From Tetrapyrgos nigripes (Eukaryota; Basidiomycota; Agaricomycetes; Agaricales; Campanellaceae): a stretch of 64,000 bases of DNA. The position numbers and the translations under genes were made by a program. Positions 48,059 through 59,594 of this stretch are shown here, piece after piece (position 1 is the first letter of the stretch; each line of letters begins with the position of its first letter). The notes under the pieces are model-generated. The model did not search any database and had not been told where the DNA came from. It was given only the letters and a program-made list of their open reading frames with translations. The DNA is taken from contig JAACJM010000044.1 in the NCBI GenBank assembly GCA_013368315.1, forward strand, positions 186,001 to 250,000, in the 5' to 3' direction.

Positions 48059-48748
48059 TCATCCAGTTTGGGGCCTCTGCACCTCATCTGGCTTCTTCCC
48101 ACTCCAGTAAAGAGAAAACCTGTGGCCTCGTACTTGCCATGTGCAGCATTGGCCCACATCCCTTTCATCGAGACTAGACAATGCAGCCGTATTTATCATA
48201 GTGAACCTCGAAAATAAAACAGTCCTCAACACAATTGTGCTAAGAACGCTGGTTAGTACCGACTCGGACATGGGAATGCATTGGCAAACATGACTTACCC
48301 TCTTCCTATGTTCCTCGATGAAATCTTCCAGATTGCGATGAGCTGGACCATGACAGATTTCTCTCAATTCAGTCCTCCAGTCCAGGAATTGAGAACAACA
48401 CGATTGTTGGAATTCTGGTGCTATTAAGGAGTCGGTAACCATACCGTCCACCAAGGTGAGTGATAACGAACGGTCTAAAATTTCTCACCTCCAATCCTCG
48501 ATTTTCTGTTCCCAGTATCTGTCGTGGTTATGGTCTCTGATGCAGCCGCCCTCGCAAGTAACAGGGCGGCTACCGTGACCGTCTTTATGGAAGAGCTTGT
48601 AGATGCCTTCCTTAGATGGTGGTAGCATAAACTGATCATGGTAAAGGCTCTGTAAAAATGGGATTTTAGCAGTGACGCTCTCACGTTCCCGCATAGCATT
48701 ATGCCAACGGAATAGAAGAAATCTTACCCAAGGGACATAAATACTCAT
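48059..48748 (-). CDS. Possible small gene, structure unresolved
   Basis: Two minus-strand stretches look coding: 48748-48485 (WVRFLLFRWHNAMRERE..., IRDHNHDRYWEQKIEDWR) and 48454-48305 (FQQSCCSQFLDWRTELREIC, LEDFIEEHRKR). The second ends at a good GTAAGT donor with an AG acceptor ~50 nt on. A GTGAG donor also follows the first stretch, but I could not find an acceptor that keeps the frame between the two. It is either a decayed gene or two pieces whose exon borders I have misread. No domain recognised. Confidence 0.3.
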
Positions 48749-49395
48749 AGGGAGTAGATGCGCCAGTTCTGAGAGAGGCTTGGGATCAAGCAGTGGTGCA
48801 ACTTTGCAAATGAGTGTTTCATGATCATGTAGACAGGCAAAAGTGAAAATCTCGAGACTGTGTTCTGGGATAAATTACGTGTAACAATGTTTTGTTCTTG
48901 CGCAACACTACATAAACTAGTTACGAGGCCGAAGAATGAGGCTGAGTTGTTTACACTCAGTTTCTGCCTGTGGCTATACAAATAGCACCCAACTTTTTCC
49001 GTGCCCTTTTTTCTGATTTCTTCCTTTGGTCATTCGGTTCTGGATTATCCGAATCTGCAATTTTTAAAGCGATCTGATCAGGTGTTGTGGAGATATGGCC
49101 AGAAAGGTGTTGAAAACCCACGATATACATTGTAGGAGACCGCCTATAACAGAGAGGTTAATGAGCTCGGTTGGAAGCATGGTGATGGTAAGGGGTAAAG
49201 AAAGAATATGGTCATGAGCATCACTTCATTACATGCATCAGCAGAGGTGGCATAGGTACGTCAGGACGAAGAGGACTGTCGTTTTGACTTGCACCCACAG
49301 CGCGTTTTCCATTCTGTCAAAAATGGCAGAAACTTCAAAACAAGCTGGCAAAATGGGGGTCTCAAGCCAAGTGCACAACTCGGTGAAAGGTATAC

Positions 49396-49668
49396 TTAAA
49401 TAGATAGATAGATTACCCCACTCGCAAAAGCTACCAAAATGTAACGAGGTGTAGCTCTACGTGGAACCAATAACATACAGGTGATAAATGATGAGTGAGA
49501 AGTATTAGTGGGTACAATGCTATTGGTTTGTTTCAGCCGTGGCGTTCCTCCAAAAACTAATACCCAGAAAACGTAAAAAAAATTCAAGATTAGCTGTTGA
49601 CCCATCAGTACCAAAGAAATAAATGCGCATGTGGACTCACCGGCACTTATCCAACAGCCCCTCATCAC
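49396..49668 (-). CDS. Possible membrane-protein fragment
   Basis: An open frame with two hydrophobic stretches (FISLVLMGQQLILNFFYVFWVLVF and YILVAFASGVIYLSI) separated by a polar loop, which could be transmembrane helices. No start context, domain or neighbour supports it strongly. 48760-49390 and 49670-50340 otherwise show nothing recognisable apart from the repeats listed. Confidence 0.2.
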   Translation of the reverse strand: MMRGCWISAGESTCAFISLVLMGQQLILNFFYVFWVLVFGGTPRLKQTNSIVPTNTSHSSFITCMLLVPRRATPRYILVAFASGVIYLSI

Positions 49669-49721
49669 TCTTCATCACTTTGATTACAGGCTGAAAGTCC
49701 ACCCTATGACGTACCCGAGAC

Positions 49722-49882
49722 TAGTCATGGGTGGAGGTTTCCCAGGCCCAGAATCTGGTTATTGGTGGAGGTTTACCACTATGGCCAGCTCAGTGGCGTA
49801 GCTTGTTACAGGGTGGGTCGCTGGGCACATTGGGTGGGTGGGGGCTGTTCTGACGATTATGGGGATCAGCAGGTACGGCACA
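49722..49882. repeat. Dispersed repeat, copy B
   Basis: Second copy of the 30672-30825 repeat, same orientation, with small insertions and deletions. Both copies lie in non-coding sequence. Confidence 0.6.
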
Positions 49883-50180
49883 ACAAAAATACCAATATCC
49901 ACCTCATAGGGTAACCTATATTCTGTCACAAGCATGCTCTTTGAATCCAGTAATTTTGTCACGCTAGTATAAACATCAGTACTCGGCAGCCGGTGTTATC
50001 ATTCTTATTTCCCGACCAGCGCTCGGCTATTCAAATGTCGTTGATAGGTGCCCCACTGCCATTTCTCACCCTCCATCGTTTCCCCCCTACCACTGCATCC
50101 CGCCCACTGCAGCATCCCACCCACCACTGCATCCCGCCCTCCGCTGCTTCCTGCCCTCTCTTCCAGCCTTTGCCACCCTC

Positions 50181-50231
50181 CCATGTGGTTGTCCCCTCCA
50201 TGTGGTTGTCCCCTCCATGTGGTTGTCCCCT
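50181..50231. repeat. Perfect 17-bp tandem repeat, three copies
   Basis: CCATGTGGTTGTCCCCT is repeated three times without change. The preceding ~90 bp is built from looser CCC[A/G]CC..CTGCATCCCGCC repeats. Confidence 0.95.
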
Positions 50232-50339
50232 TCAGGTTTACATCTTGCCTCTTGTCAAGGCACAGGTCTCCGACCACTACTGGAAAATGAAAAAAGTAGG
50301 GCGGTACATACTTACTTACTTCTTCAAACACTGAATGTC

Positions 50340-50403
50340 CCTGTAGTGCAACAGTTTATTGTACTCTAGCCCTTGAAAGGTCAGAGGTTCAAACCTCTTG
50401 CGT
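50340..50403 (+). ncRNA. tRNA-like or tRNA-derived SINE-like segment
   Basis: Contains a B-box-like GGTTCAAACC inside a hairpin AGAGG..CCTCT, and upstream a loop CTTGAAA closed by AGCC/GGT, resembling an anticodon loop (TGA). A T-rich run follows. No convincing acceptor stem and too short a variable arm for serine tRNA, so it is at best a tRNA-derived fragment. Confidence 0.2.
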
Positions 50404-50575
50404 CGCTTATTTTTTTCCATTTCCAATTACCTTGTTCTGTTTTTTTTTGTTTGCATCTATTGACATATAAAAACATATATGTAACTAAGTAAGTGTACAA
50501 CATACACCTGTACATCTTACATCCAGTAACCAATATAAATGATATGCACCCGGGGTTGATCCAAATATCCTGCAA

Positions 50576-50776
50576 TCAAAGTTGTTGTTCTCCACTACCT
50601 GGCAGGATTTCTGCCAGTAAACGCCCAATTTCTACCATTAAGGAAGGTAGATCCAGTCTCCCTTTAAGGTAGGAGTCCAGATGGTTCCTCAGAAGTACCA
50701 GCGGATACATGTCCGATGTTCCGAGGTACGTCATCACCGGCAACTCTCTCCCAAGACCATCAACCAGCGTGATCAC
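50576..50776 (-). CDS. Short open frame, ubiquitin-like-style start
   Basis: A 66-codon minus-strand frame, ITLVDGLGRELPVMTYLGTS and onward. The opening ITLVDGLGR..PV resembles the first strand-turn of a ubiquitin-like domain often seen in mushroom hypothetical proteins, but the rest does not follow that fold clearly. Probably a fragment. Confidence 0.2.
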   Translation of the reverse strand: MITLVDGLGRELPVMTYLGTSDMYPLVLLRNHLDSYLKGRLDLPSLMVEIGRLLAEILPGSGEQQL

Positions 50777-53071
50777 TGACTTGTCAGCACTTCTTCCTTC
50801 CCGACTGTCATCATCAACACCACCACCATCATCCCTCGCTTATTTCATCCCGCCCTCCTGCCGTCCCATCAATATATCAACATCTTTGCACTTCGGTTTA
50901 CCGAACGTCGTTATTCTCGCCTAACTCCTACTACACCAATGTCAACTCTCTGCAGTGCATATGTATCCGCTGTTTGAAGGCTCTCAACATCTATCCAAGC
51001 CATCTCGTCATTGTTCTACCCGTTCCCAGACAACTTTGTCATCTCCACCACTGTCCCAACCCTCGGTACACCTCGACTTCCTTGTCCATCATGACTAGAG
51101 GGCGTAAACACAAGACAGCTGTGTCCACTAGTGCCCGGGTCGGGTCGGGGCCTGGTAGATTCGCATTTGGTCAGGTTGCCACGTTGGCACGGTTAGGGCC
51201 CAAGAAGCTAGCAGAGGTAAGGCAGAAAGCTGCAGAACGTCGGGAGGAACTTCTTGCAGGTACATGTTAAGAGCTGTAGTCTATGTACATGATCTAATGA
51301 CAGTTCAAGGTCTCAGTCATCGTTCGCGAGCAGTTCTGGACGACATCGCCGGTGCTCCCCCCTCCACATCCCACCATGATATTCACATGGATGACATTGG
51401 CGATTTCTTTACGGGCGCTGGCGCAGACAGTGATGACAATGGTCATACCTCTGCAGAAGCTGTTCCTAACCAGACAGCAGAAGTCTATCAAGTGGTTATG
51501 GAGACCTACCGCCACCACGTATATATGGATCGGTACGTATTTTTGTCGGACTGTCTGTTGGTCTACCTCACCTTACTTATTTGCAGCCTTCCCAAGGCCA
51601 AAGTTAAACGGCAAAGCAAGCAAACATGGAAGAATAGGCTGGACGCTATGCACTTGAAGTGGAGCCATCTTTACCCTTCCCTCATGGACGCATTCATTGC
51701 CTGGAACTATGCCGACACTCCCCCAGACATTGAAACCTCTCCCACTGTTGGCGACTTCCTCGATCCACCCTCTGGAACGTTTGGTATCAATATATTCGAC
51801 ATCTACTCCCTGGCGCGTTCTGCTGTTATACCCTGTGACCCCGCCGATGGTTTGCAAGTGGCCTTGGTGCAGGCTGGTTACCTGGGCAACACACCCGACT
51901 ATCCTTCAGTCGCCATTTCCCTTCAGACACTCAACTTACTCTTCACAATTCGGCTTCATCAAGCAGGGTTCAGCATTGAAGCATTCACTCGTGTAGTCTG
52001 CCACTTGTACAAGGTAAGTCTCTATTTTTCACGCAAGTCAAAGCAGTTTGATAACTATTTGGCGATACGCCGGGGCGTTGATCGGAAGGTTGCTCAGGCA
52101 CTAGGTCATGACACGCCAAATTACCGTGTCCTCCACAGCTGTCCACCTTGCAATTACGAGGTGTGTCCTCTCCTTTCTCTCCTGTCTCTTTATCATTAGG
52201 GCTAACTACATGTATCATACAGCTTGAGGGTGAACCTCCTCTCACCATCTCCAGGATGTTTGTTTGTGATGGCAATAATTCCCTCCGTCGAATCGGACCG
52301 GCTGCTGGCCACCGAGTGGCAGATCAACAGATTTTCACTGACAGCGACTACTTCCTATCCACTGACTACGTCGACACCTTCGCTAACGAAGTCAAGGCAC
52401 GCAAGTCAAACGTCATGGATGATGACAATGACCCGGAGTTTGAAGATGTCAAAGACGAGCCACATGGTGATCCCACTGATGGCGGCACTGATGAGTACTT
52501 GGCGTCCTGTATGAAGAACTGGAAGGCTGCGAGCACGGATGCGAAGAAGAAAATGTGGAGTATTTTTGTGGAGACGGGGATCTTTGCTAGTGCATGTCGG
52601 CATGGGTTCATTCTTTGGTTAGCAGACATATTCAGGAGCGGAGAATTGTGAGTAGTGTTCTCTGTCCTTGTTTCTGTAGCTTACTCAACCCTGCAGAGCA
52701 AAATATGGGCTCGCCATGGTCGGTATGGCGCTTGAAGTATTTGGATGTGATTGGATCCTCGGTTACGATATTGGTTGCAGCTTTTTGTCGACTATCAAGA
52801 ACAGCAGTCTGGGAGCACGGTTTCAGGAGAAGAATTGCCAGACCTGCGTGAACGCTTTCCATGGCTACTCGCACAACTTTTTATGCCAACTCTTCTATCA
52901 TCCCCTTAATATCGACGGTATGGGTCTTGAAGACCTGGAGACCCTCGAACGCATCTTCTCTGCCTCTAATCATCTCGCCTCCATCACACGCTATGCCACC
53001 GCCTTTCGTTGTCGAGTTCTGATAGACATCTTCTTCCAGCAATGGGACTGAGAAAAATACCAGAACCTCGG

Positions 53072-53222
53072 TGGAGACGGCCGAGGGAACTACCTGGTGT
53101 AGGCTGCTAACGCAGTGATGCATCGTGGTTCTGTCTTGGTCTCGGCTATCTACTACATACACACTGTATCTAGGTGGAAGCCTTTGGCAAACAAGTACAA
53201 ACAACTCTAATCCCCTACTCCA
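53072..53222 (-). repeat. Gypsy 3' LTR
   Basis: 151 bp, from TGGAGACGGCC to CCCTACTCCA on the plus strand. It matches 59595-59745 except for four transitions. Very short for a gypsy LTR. Confidence 0.97.
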
Positions 53223-53238
53223 TGTGCCCCCTTCGAAC
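53223..53238 (-). other. Gypsy polypurine tract
   Basis: On the minus strand TTCGAAGGGGGCACA directly precedes the 3' LTR. The AAGGGGG run is the expected primer site for plus-strand DNA synthesis. Confidence 0.6.
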
Positions 53239-53286
53239 ATAGCGACGTCCTCGTCGCTGTTTTGAGAACCTGAGACACTATCAACC

Positions 53287-56200
53287 CTACCAACCCGGCA
53301 CTGTCACTAGGAAATGGACCTCGCCTAAAATCTCCGCCAAATCCTCTGCTTCCGTTACATCCGCAATACCCGGCTCAGCGTTATTGCAGCCGTGTGTGAA
53401 GCTGTCATGATCCATCAAACCTTTGTTGTCGTTGACGTCCTTGGGAACAGCGTCTTCTTCCGAATCCCTCATCTTCGACTCAAAGCTCTTCTGCTCTTCA
53501 AACAACTTTGTCCCTTCTCTCAGGTTAAAGCTCCTCAACCTGCGAGAGCTAAACAACCCTTCAATCAGCACCCTGTCCAGCATCTCCAGCTTATATGAGT
53601 TGGCTACTCTTTCGGTGACTTGTCGAGGCCGTGACCATTTTGGCAAAATTTTCCTCTCCGTCTTGAAGGTATAGTCAAGGTCGCTGCAGTAGATCTGTAC
53701 AAGCTGACCTTTCCTGAAAACCACTTCTTTAGGGGCCCGTTTCAACACACGTTTATCGAACACCTTTTTCCTCTGTTCTGCATGACGCACCGTAGCATCA
53801 TATCCATCCAGACATTGCTGTGCGACGTAAGCCATTTGTCGTTCTGCATCTTTGGGCTGTAGCTCCGATGAGCTTTCCTCAACGGGTGTTGGCTTCGTAT
53901 TGATGACCAGTCCAAGCAGCAGTTCTTTGGGTGAACAGTTGAGGGATTTGAGGATGCGATGATTGATGTGCCAGAGGGCTTCATCTAGGTGATCTGGCCA
54001 AGTATTGGGTAAGTCCTCCGTCTTGACATTCTCATACTCGTCCTCCCCTAATCCCAGTGCGCATAGCCGTTTCAGCACGCTGAGCAAGAGTTTGTTTCCA
54101 CCCTCCACGAGTCCGTTTATCCAAGGTGAGTATGCGGCCACGACATGTGTTTTCACCCCATATCGTTCGCAAAAGTCTCTGACCTCTTCACAGTTGAAGT
54201 GGGATCCGCCATCGCTTTGAAACACCTCTGGCGGTATGTAACCATGGAAGATTTTGTCTAGACCTTCTATAGCCGTTTTCCCGCTGCCTTTCACCTTGTA
54301 TTTGAAAGCCCACATATGCCGTGAGTATGAGTCTAGGTACACGCCCACTGTCGTGTAACCCCCTTTTCCTTTGGGCAATGCCAGATAGTCGCCAACAAGT
54401 AGCTCAAACGGGTGCCAACGTGTCACTGGTATGAGTAATGAGTGTAGGTGTGTTTGACCGAAGTTTTTGCACTTCCCGCATTTGCTGATTGCCTTCAGTA
54501 TGGACTCATCAAGATTGGGGCTCCATATCTCGTCTAATAGCCTGATCTTTATCGAATCCCGTCCGAAGTGGCCCCCTTCCTTGTGCTTCACCTCTGCCAA
54601 CTCCACTGCCTCTGCTCTTGACACGCATTCAACCCTGGACTTCGCTCTTGCACCAACGCTGCCTCGTAGACACCACAGCCTGCCGTCGTCAATCATGTAT
54701 CCTTCCGCACGGTGTTTGGCTCGCTGGCATTGTTTGACTGGCATTTCACTGGTGAGTCCTTTCAGGGAGTCTATGACTTCCAGGATCAAGGGCTCATTGA
54801 GGAAACATTTTCGCAGTACCTCCACCTCAGCATCCACTGCAACCTGCAATATGTCATTCACCAGCCCACACCCATGTTCCCAGTCCTCGTTCACCGTCCA
54901 CTCACTACTGTCACCCGGTACCCTCGGTTTCTCCTCCCACATTCGGCTCAGCCCGTCAGTAACTACGTTCTTCTTCCCTGGTATGTGCCTGACCTCGACA
55001 ATATTGTGGGCAATGATGCCATCGTGCCAGCGTGTGTGTGTAGCATTGAGATTCGGGTTTAGGATGACATCCCGAAGGGCCTGGCAATCAGTCTCGATTT
55101 CAACTGGTGACCCCCAGATGATGTCGGAGAATTTGTCCAGGCCACATTTCAATGCGGCGAACTCCAGTAGAAATGGTTTGTACTTCTCCTCTGTCCTAGA
55201 AGTCCGTTTTGACATGAATGTGATAGGGTGTATTTTGCGAGCTGTGCTTCCATTTGGTAGTACAGTTTCAAAACGCTGAGACAATACTGCTGCAAAACCT
55301 TCTTTGCAGCCATCGGATGTGACTATGAAAGGAGTTCCGTCAAACTTGGGGCACTTCAGCACTGGTTTGGAGGTGAGCAACCGCTTCAACTCGATGAAGG
55401 CTTCAGTGTGTTGACTTGTCCACAGGTCTGCTAGTTTGTGCTTTCGTTTCAGGTTACGGTAGGTCGTTTTTGAGCATGGGTTAGGTAGTGGGATATTGAC
55501 TAGGTTCCTCAGCAGTCTCTCCACCCTGGCATAACCCTTGATAAGGTCTCAGAAGTGACTGGTCAGTCCAAGGAAGGATTCGAGATTGAGGGCGTCGTTT
55601 GGCTGCTGCCAGTCGACTATGGCCGTTAGCTTTGTCAAGTCAGGTGTTACACCTTGTGGCCCAACACTGGCACCGGCAAACACACCCGTCTTTACAAAGA
55701 AACTGGACTTCGAAGCCGATAGTGACAATTTCCTTTCCCGCACCCTCTCCAGCAGTCTGGTGAGTTTCGCCATCATTTCGCTGAATGTGTTTGCCGCTGA
55801 TGCTCCGTCGTCTACGAACAGCTCCAGAACTCCATCCGCCAGAAGGTCACCCAACAGTGTTGCCGTCATGTGCGCGAACATTGACAGCGCACCCGTGAGT
55901 CCAAATGGCATTCGCTTGTACCAAAAGTAACCCCTCCCTTCAACGTAGAAGCACGTATAAGGTCGAGACTCGGGGTCCACTTCACAGGCATAGAAGCCTG
56001 AGGCGAAGTCGAAGAGGGACAGGTAGCGATGACCGCTTATCCGCTGCTGCTTGGCTCGGATGTCACCTTGGGGCATAGGTGCAACTTTGGTGACTTTATT
56101 AATGGCATCAAAATCCTGACAGATCCTCCATTTTTGAGCAGGTTTCTCCCCGGGTCCCTCAGCACTGTTTGGAGGACGTGGTGGGAGTGGGAATGATGGT

Positions 56201-57048
56201 GGTAGTCCAGCAAGTACGCACTGGTCATTGAGACAGTGTTGTAACTCTTCCAGTGTCAATCCCCCTCCTTCATGGGCCTTCTGTGCCAGCGTCGTTGATG
56301 AAACACATTTGACCTGTTCCGGACGGCAGCTCTCGATGATCCCCGCATCTAGCATTTCATCTATCTTTTGGTTGAAGAACTTCCTTTGTGGAGGTGTTAG
56401 GGGCCTCTGGTGGACATTTCTTGGGAATGATGTGTCATCTGATATGCCGAGTTTGTGAATAGCCCCTTCTACTGGATGCACCTCACTGACTGAGAGAGCA
56501 AAGCAGTCTGCGTAGGAACGCAGTAATGACACCACCTGTCTCAGTTCCCCTTCTGTCAAGTCATCGCCTATGGTCACTTCCTTCAAGACATGATCAACTC
56601 TTGCCAGTAGAAATGGGTTGGTTTTTCGGGTGAAAACGTTATCATCTGTCAAGCCTTCTACTGGGATGGTGGTTCCAAGTTGCCCCTCCACTAAGGCTTC
56701 ATCCTCTGAGATGTGGCATACTGGATGATCTGGAAATTGGTTTATGTCAATCGGGGATTCCATGGATGCAGAGACTTCAGTAAGGACTTCCCTCGAGGGG
56801 GGTGCACAACTACCCCCCACGAAGTTTTTCTCGTGCTTCAGCTTTGTATGTATCACCCATCTACGCTTCCCTACCAGTCTTGCCTTCCTCTTCACTGCTC
56901 GGCTATCCTGCTCCCCCTCCTCCTCAACGCTCTCATTGCCCAGTTGTCTCCGTGAGTCCTTTTTCTTCTTCTTCCATATGTTTCGCTTATAATTCCTTTT
57001 AGCCCGTCGTCTCGCAAAGACATTAATGCCCTGCCGCTGCCAGAAGAT
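53287..57048 (-). pseudogene. Gypsy reverse transcriptase-RNase H-integrase
   Basis: One reading frame, interrupted only by TGA at 55549-55551. The reverse transcriptase covers about 56500-55550: KWRICQDFDAINKVT, LSLFDFASGFYACEVD, FWYKRMPFGLTGA and the catalytic LFVDDGAS. RNase H (55450-54960) has FIVTSDGCKEGFAAVLSQ, EEKYKPFLLEFAALK and IETDCQALRDVI. Integrase (54640-53950) has a zinc-binding H..H..C..C region (KEGGHFGRDS, CGKCKNF), then VGDYLAL, FQSDGGSHF and NGLVEGGNK; the last two acidic residues are exactly 35 apart, as in DD(35)E enzymes. A basic C-terminal domain follows (LPKWSRPRQVTERVANSYKL). No chromodomain is evident. The RT frame opens after TAG 57049-57051 with a basic stretch (RRAKRNYKRNIWKKKKK). 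Confidence 0.95.
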
Positions 57049-57124
57049 CTATGGCTCCTCTTCATCCTCTACTTCCTCTATTGTGACCCTACACTTAAGA
57101 AGGTATGTTGAGGTTTATCCACCG

Positions 57125-57843
57125 CTACCATGGTAATAGGATTAGTAATGCTCTCATTTTGTACCAGGTTATCGGTGTGGACTCGCCTCGAGGGGGTTCA
57201 TTCTGATTGCCCCCCATTTTATTTTCATGCTCTTTCAAGAGTTCATTTTGCAGAATCACTATGTCCGACCCTGAAGGTATGTGTATCGTGTCGTCTTCAT
57301 AATTGTGATTTGTCCTGAACTCCCTTAGTATCGGTTTCCCAACCAGGAACTCCCATACCCCACCACTGTCGAACACCTCAAACGTCCCTTCCGCCTCCAC
57401 TCCTCCGAGCACCATTCTGCCTGTCCAGCATGCTAGACTTGGTACTATAGCACTGTTTGCCATACGTAGTCTTTTCCGAGATGTTTGCCAACCAGTAAGC
57501 CTTTCTTTGACGTTATTATAGACCTTCTCTGACATCGCTGCCACCATAGCACCATCATCAAAAAATCCTTTCACCACCACCATATCATCTACACCGACAA
57601 TTCCCAGATCATGGACAAAAGGTACCATTCTTGCGCTTTCCTCTCGAACTGAGTAGAGATCAATAACCTCATATTCAGACTGCATGATTACATCAAGAAC
57701 GGGAATATGACTATTTTCGGTCCATGTGGGGCTTCCGGTGCTCTCCCTAGACAGCGCCTCCTCCTGCCTAGGGGCCTCTACTCCTCCAAGCCTTTCATCG
57801 TTGCAGGCCGTCCGTTCGGCATTTACACAGACGGCCCTTCTCC
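57125..57843 (-). pseudogene. Gypsy aspartic protease region
   Basis: This frame lies -1 relative to gag and overlaps its end. It is open from before the slippery site through ERLGGVEAPRQEEAL, HIPVLDV and on to TAG at 57125-57127. The retropepsin active-site block is VKGFFDDGAMVAAMS (~57575), with DDG in place of the usual DSG/DTG, followed by a second conserved area (FLVGKPILREFRTNHN). The protease would cut the Gag-Pol precursor. The following RT frame is offset again, with stops in all three frames between 57125 and 57049, so a small indel, a second shift or a short intron separates them. Confidence 0.75.
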
Positions 57844-59586
57844 ATTTCCCTGGTCCTCGCCTCTGTACCCATACCCGTATCCTTCATACCCATACTGGCC
57901 GTAACCGTAATCCACAAAAGCTATAACAACACTATTGGGATCGTCTCGCAGATACGGACCAAGTTCGTTACTGCACAGCCTTCTCCAAGCCTTCTCCTTC
58001 TCGTTAAGGGTTCGGTTTTGGCACATGTCACCCCTGTGCCTGCATTTCCCACATTGGAAGCATTCACCGGTGCAGATGTTAGAGGTTCCTGGCTCGAGAG
58101 GATGGGGACGCTCAAATGTGACCAGTGTGGCATTCCCTCCGTGCTGCTGAGCCCACTCTTCCTTCTGTGTGTTGTATGCCTTCCGACCTGTTTCTGTGTT
58201 GGGATGACATATCAACGCCGTGGTATTCCTACGTAGAACGGATCGTTGTGTTTCAGTGAGGCGTGTGATGTTTCGTTGTGGTTGCCCGAACGCTCCCCCT
58301 CTCTGCCCATATCCGAATCCTCCTCAGCCTCGAAAACCTCCTCCATATCCTCCACCATTATATCCATATCCTCTGCCACCATATCCTCCCCTGAATCCAC
58401 CATAGGTTGGCATATTGTTTCCAAGATTGGTGGCTGCCAAATGGCCAGTGATTCCTCTTGTTGGCGTCTCTGGTGTCGGCCCCACAATGCCTAAAATCTG
58501 ATCATACTTCTCCATCAACTCCTTCTCCTTCTTCTCCTTCTCGGTCTCTTTCTCCTTTTCTTCCTGCAGCCTTTTAACTTCCTTCTTAATGAACTCTATG
58601 TCGGCCACTTTAATTGCTTCTCGGAATGACGTCCAATCCTTCTGCGCAGATGGTACCAGACCTTGGAGAATGCTGGGAAGATTATTCCAAACCAGGACGA
58701 TGAGAAAATCACTTTCGTGGATGCCAGCGTTGCAAGCCAACTCATCAAGTTCATCTGCCATTTTGATATGACTCCACACTTTGACTCCTCCCTTCTCAAC
58801 TTTCTTTCCTAGGTTCTCCTCTGCCATCTTGTACGCCAATAACTCTGTGACATAATCTCCTGCACTCTTCTTGACTTGCACCAGTTTTGGCCAATGTTTC
58901 TCAAACTTCGCCACCAATTCCTTCCATGTAATGGGTGGTGTCTCCCCCTCCATCATCTCCTCGTACCACACTTCTGCTGGACCTGATGGGAATAGAAGGT
59001 CTTTGAAGTCTTCGATGCGTTCTTTGTCATCGGTAATGTGTGTCAATTTCTGTTTTGCTTTTTTGATGAAAACGTGTGGATTTTCGGAAGCGCGACCATC
59101 ACCGTAGAAGAGTTTGAGTTCCTCCATGGGTACTGTGCGTCGACGACTAGGGTGTGGGTTGGGGACTGGGTTTTCGGCAAAGGGTGTGGGTGATGTTGCT
59201 GGCGTGTTGTATGGGGGGAAGGGTAGCAGACCGTTGTCACTCTCTGATGATGATGATATGGAAGACTCGGTTGATGATGGTATGAGTGGTTGGGACTCCC
59301 TCCAGGCAACTGGAGTGAACCACAAGTCAAAATCGGGACCGTTTGGTGTAGCTGAGCTGTCACCTGTAGTAGGGCTTGGGGAGCAAGAATTAACGAAGAA
59401 TTGACCACGGTATAGCGCCAGTTTGTGTAGGTTAGATATGTGGGTGGGTCCGGAATTAGTACCAAGGATGTATAAGGGAACTGGGAACTGGGAACGTGGA
59501 ACGAAAACGTGGGTGACGTGTGTTTCTGTCTGATGGAACCTGTATTCGCATAGAGAAGTCCTGCGAGTATCGAAGCTCACTCTCAT
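57823..59586 (-). pseudogene. Gypsy Gag polyprotein
   Basis: ATG at 59586, stop TAA at 57825-57823, 587 codons in one frame with a single internal TGA at 58326-58324 (codon 421, where CGA arginine fits the FRG-GGFGYGQ glycine-arginine repeat). The capsid-like region (~59110-58600) has WYEEMMEG, ITWKELVAKFEKHWP, SAGDYVTELLAYKM. A lysine/glutamate coiled stretch follows (~58600-58510), then an arginine/glycine/tyrosine-rich low-complexity part and a zinc knuckle C-x2-C-x4-H-x4-C (residues 509-522, CFQCGKCRHRGDMC) that would bind RNA. The N-terminal ~150 residues are unusual Ser/Pro-rich sequence. Confidence 0.9.
57844..57850 (-). promoter_or_regulatory. Candidate -1 ribosomal frameshift site GGGAAAT
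   Basis: The minus strand reads G GGA AAT in the gag frame (codons CAG GGA AAT), matching the X XXY YYZ slippery pattern. It lies 18 nt upstream of the gag stop (57825-57823). Slipping back one base enters the protease frame, which is open at this point. Confidence 0.55.
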
Positions 59587-59594
59587 CACCAAGA
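59573..59594 (-). other. Gypsy primer-binding-site region
   Basis: Directly inside the 5' LTR (minus strand) the sequence is TCTTGGTGATGAGAGTGAGC. TGGTGATGAGAG has the TGG start expected for pairing to a tRNA 3' CCA. I cannot identify the tRNA. The gag ATG at 59586 lies within it, leaving almost no 5' leader. Confidence 0.4.

Noticed and set aside
47795..48110. Leucine/serine-rich plus-strand proteins
   Set aside because: They are translations of CT microsatellites in different frames.
50340..50403. Functional serine tRNA (TGA anticodon)
   Set aside because: The loop and B box look right but there is no acceptor stem and no long variable arm, which serine tRNAs need.
52014..52046. A 33-nt intron in the KDZ gene (GTAAGT...GCAG)
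   Set aside because: It is in frame without stops and the reading YKVSLYFSRKSKQFDNYL fits the KDZ family, and 33 nt is too short compared with the other introns.
54467..55279. Long plus-strand open frame of 270 codons
   Set aside because: It is antisense to the gypsy RNase H-integrase frame, whose motifs are unmistakable; the plus frame is Ser/Leu-rich with no recognisable domain.
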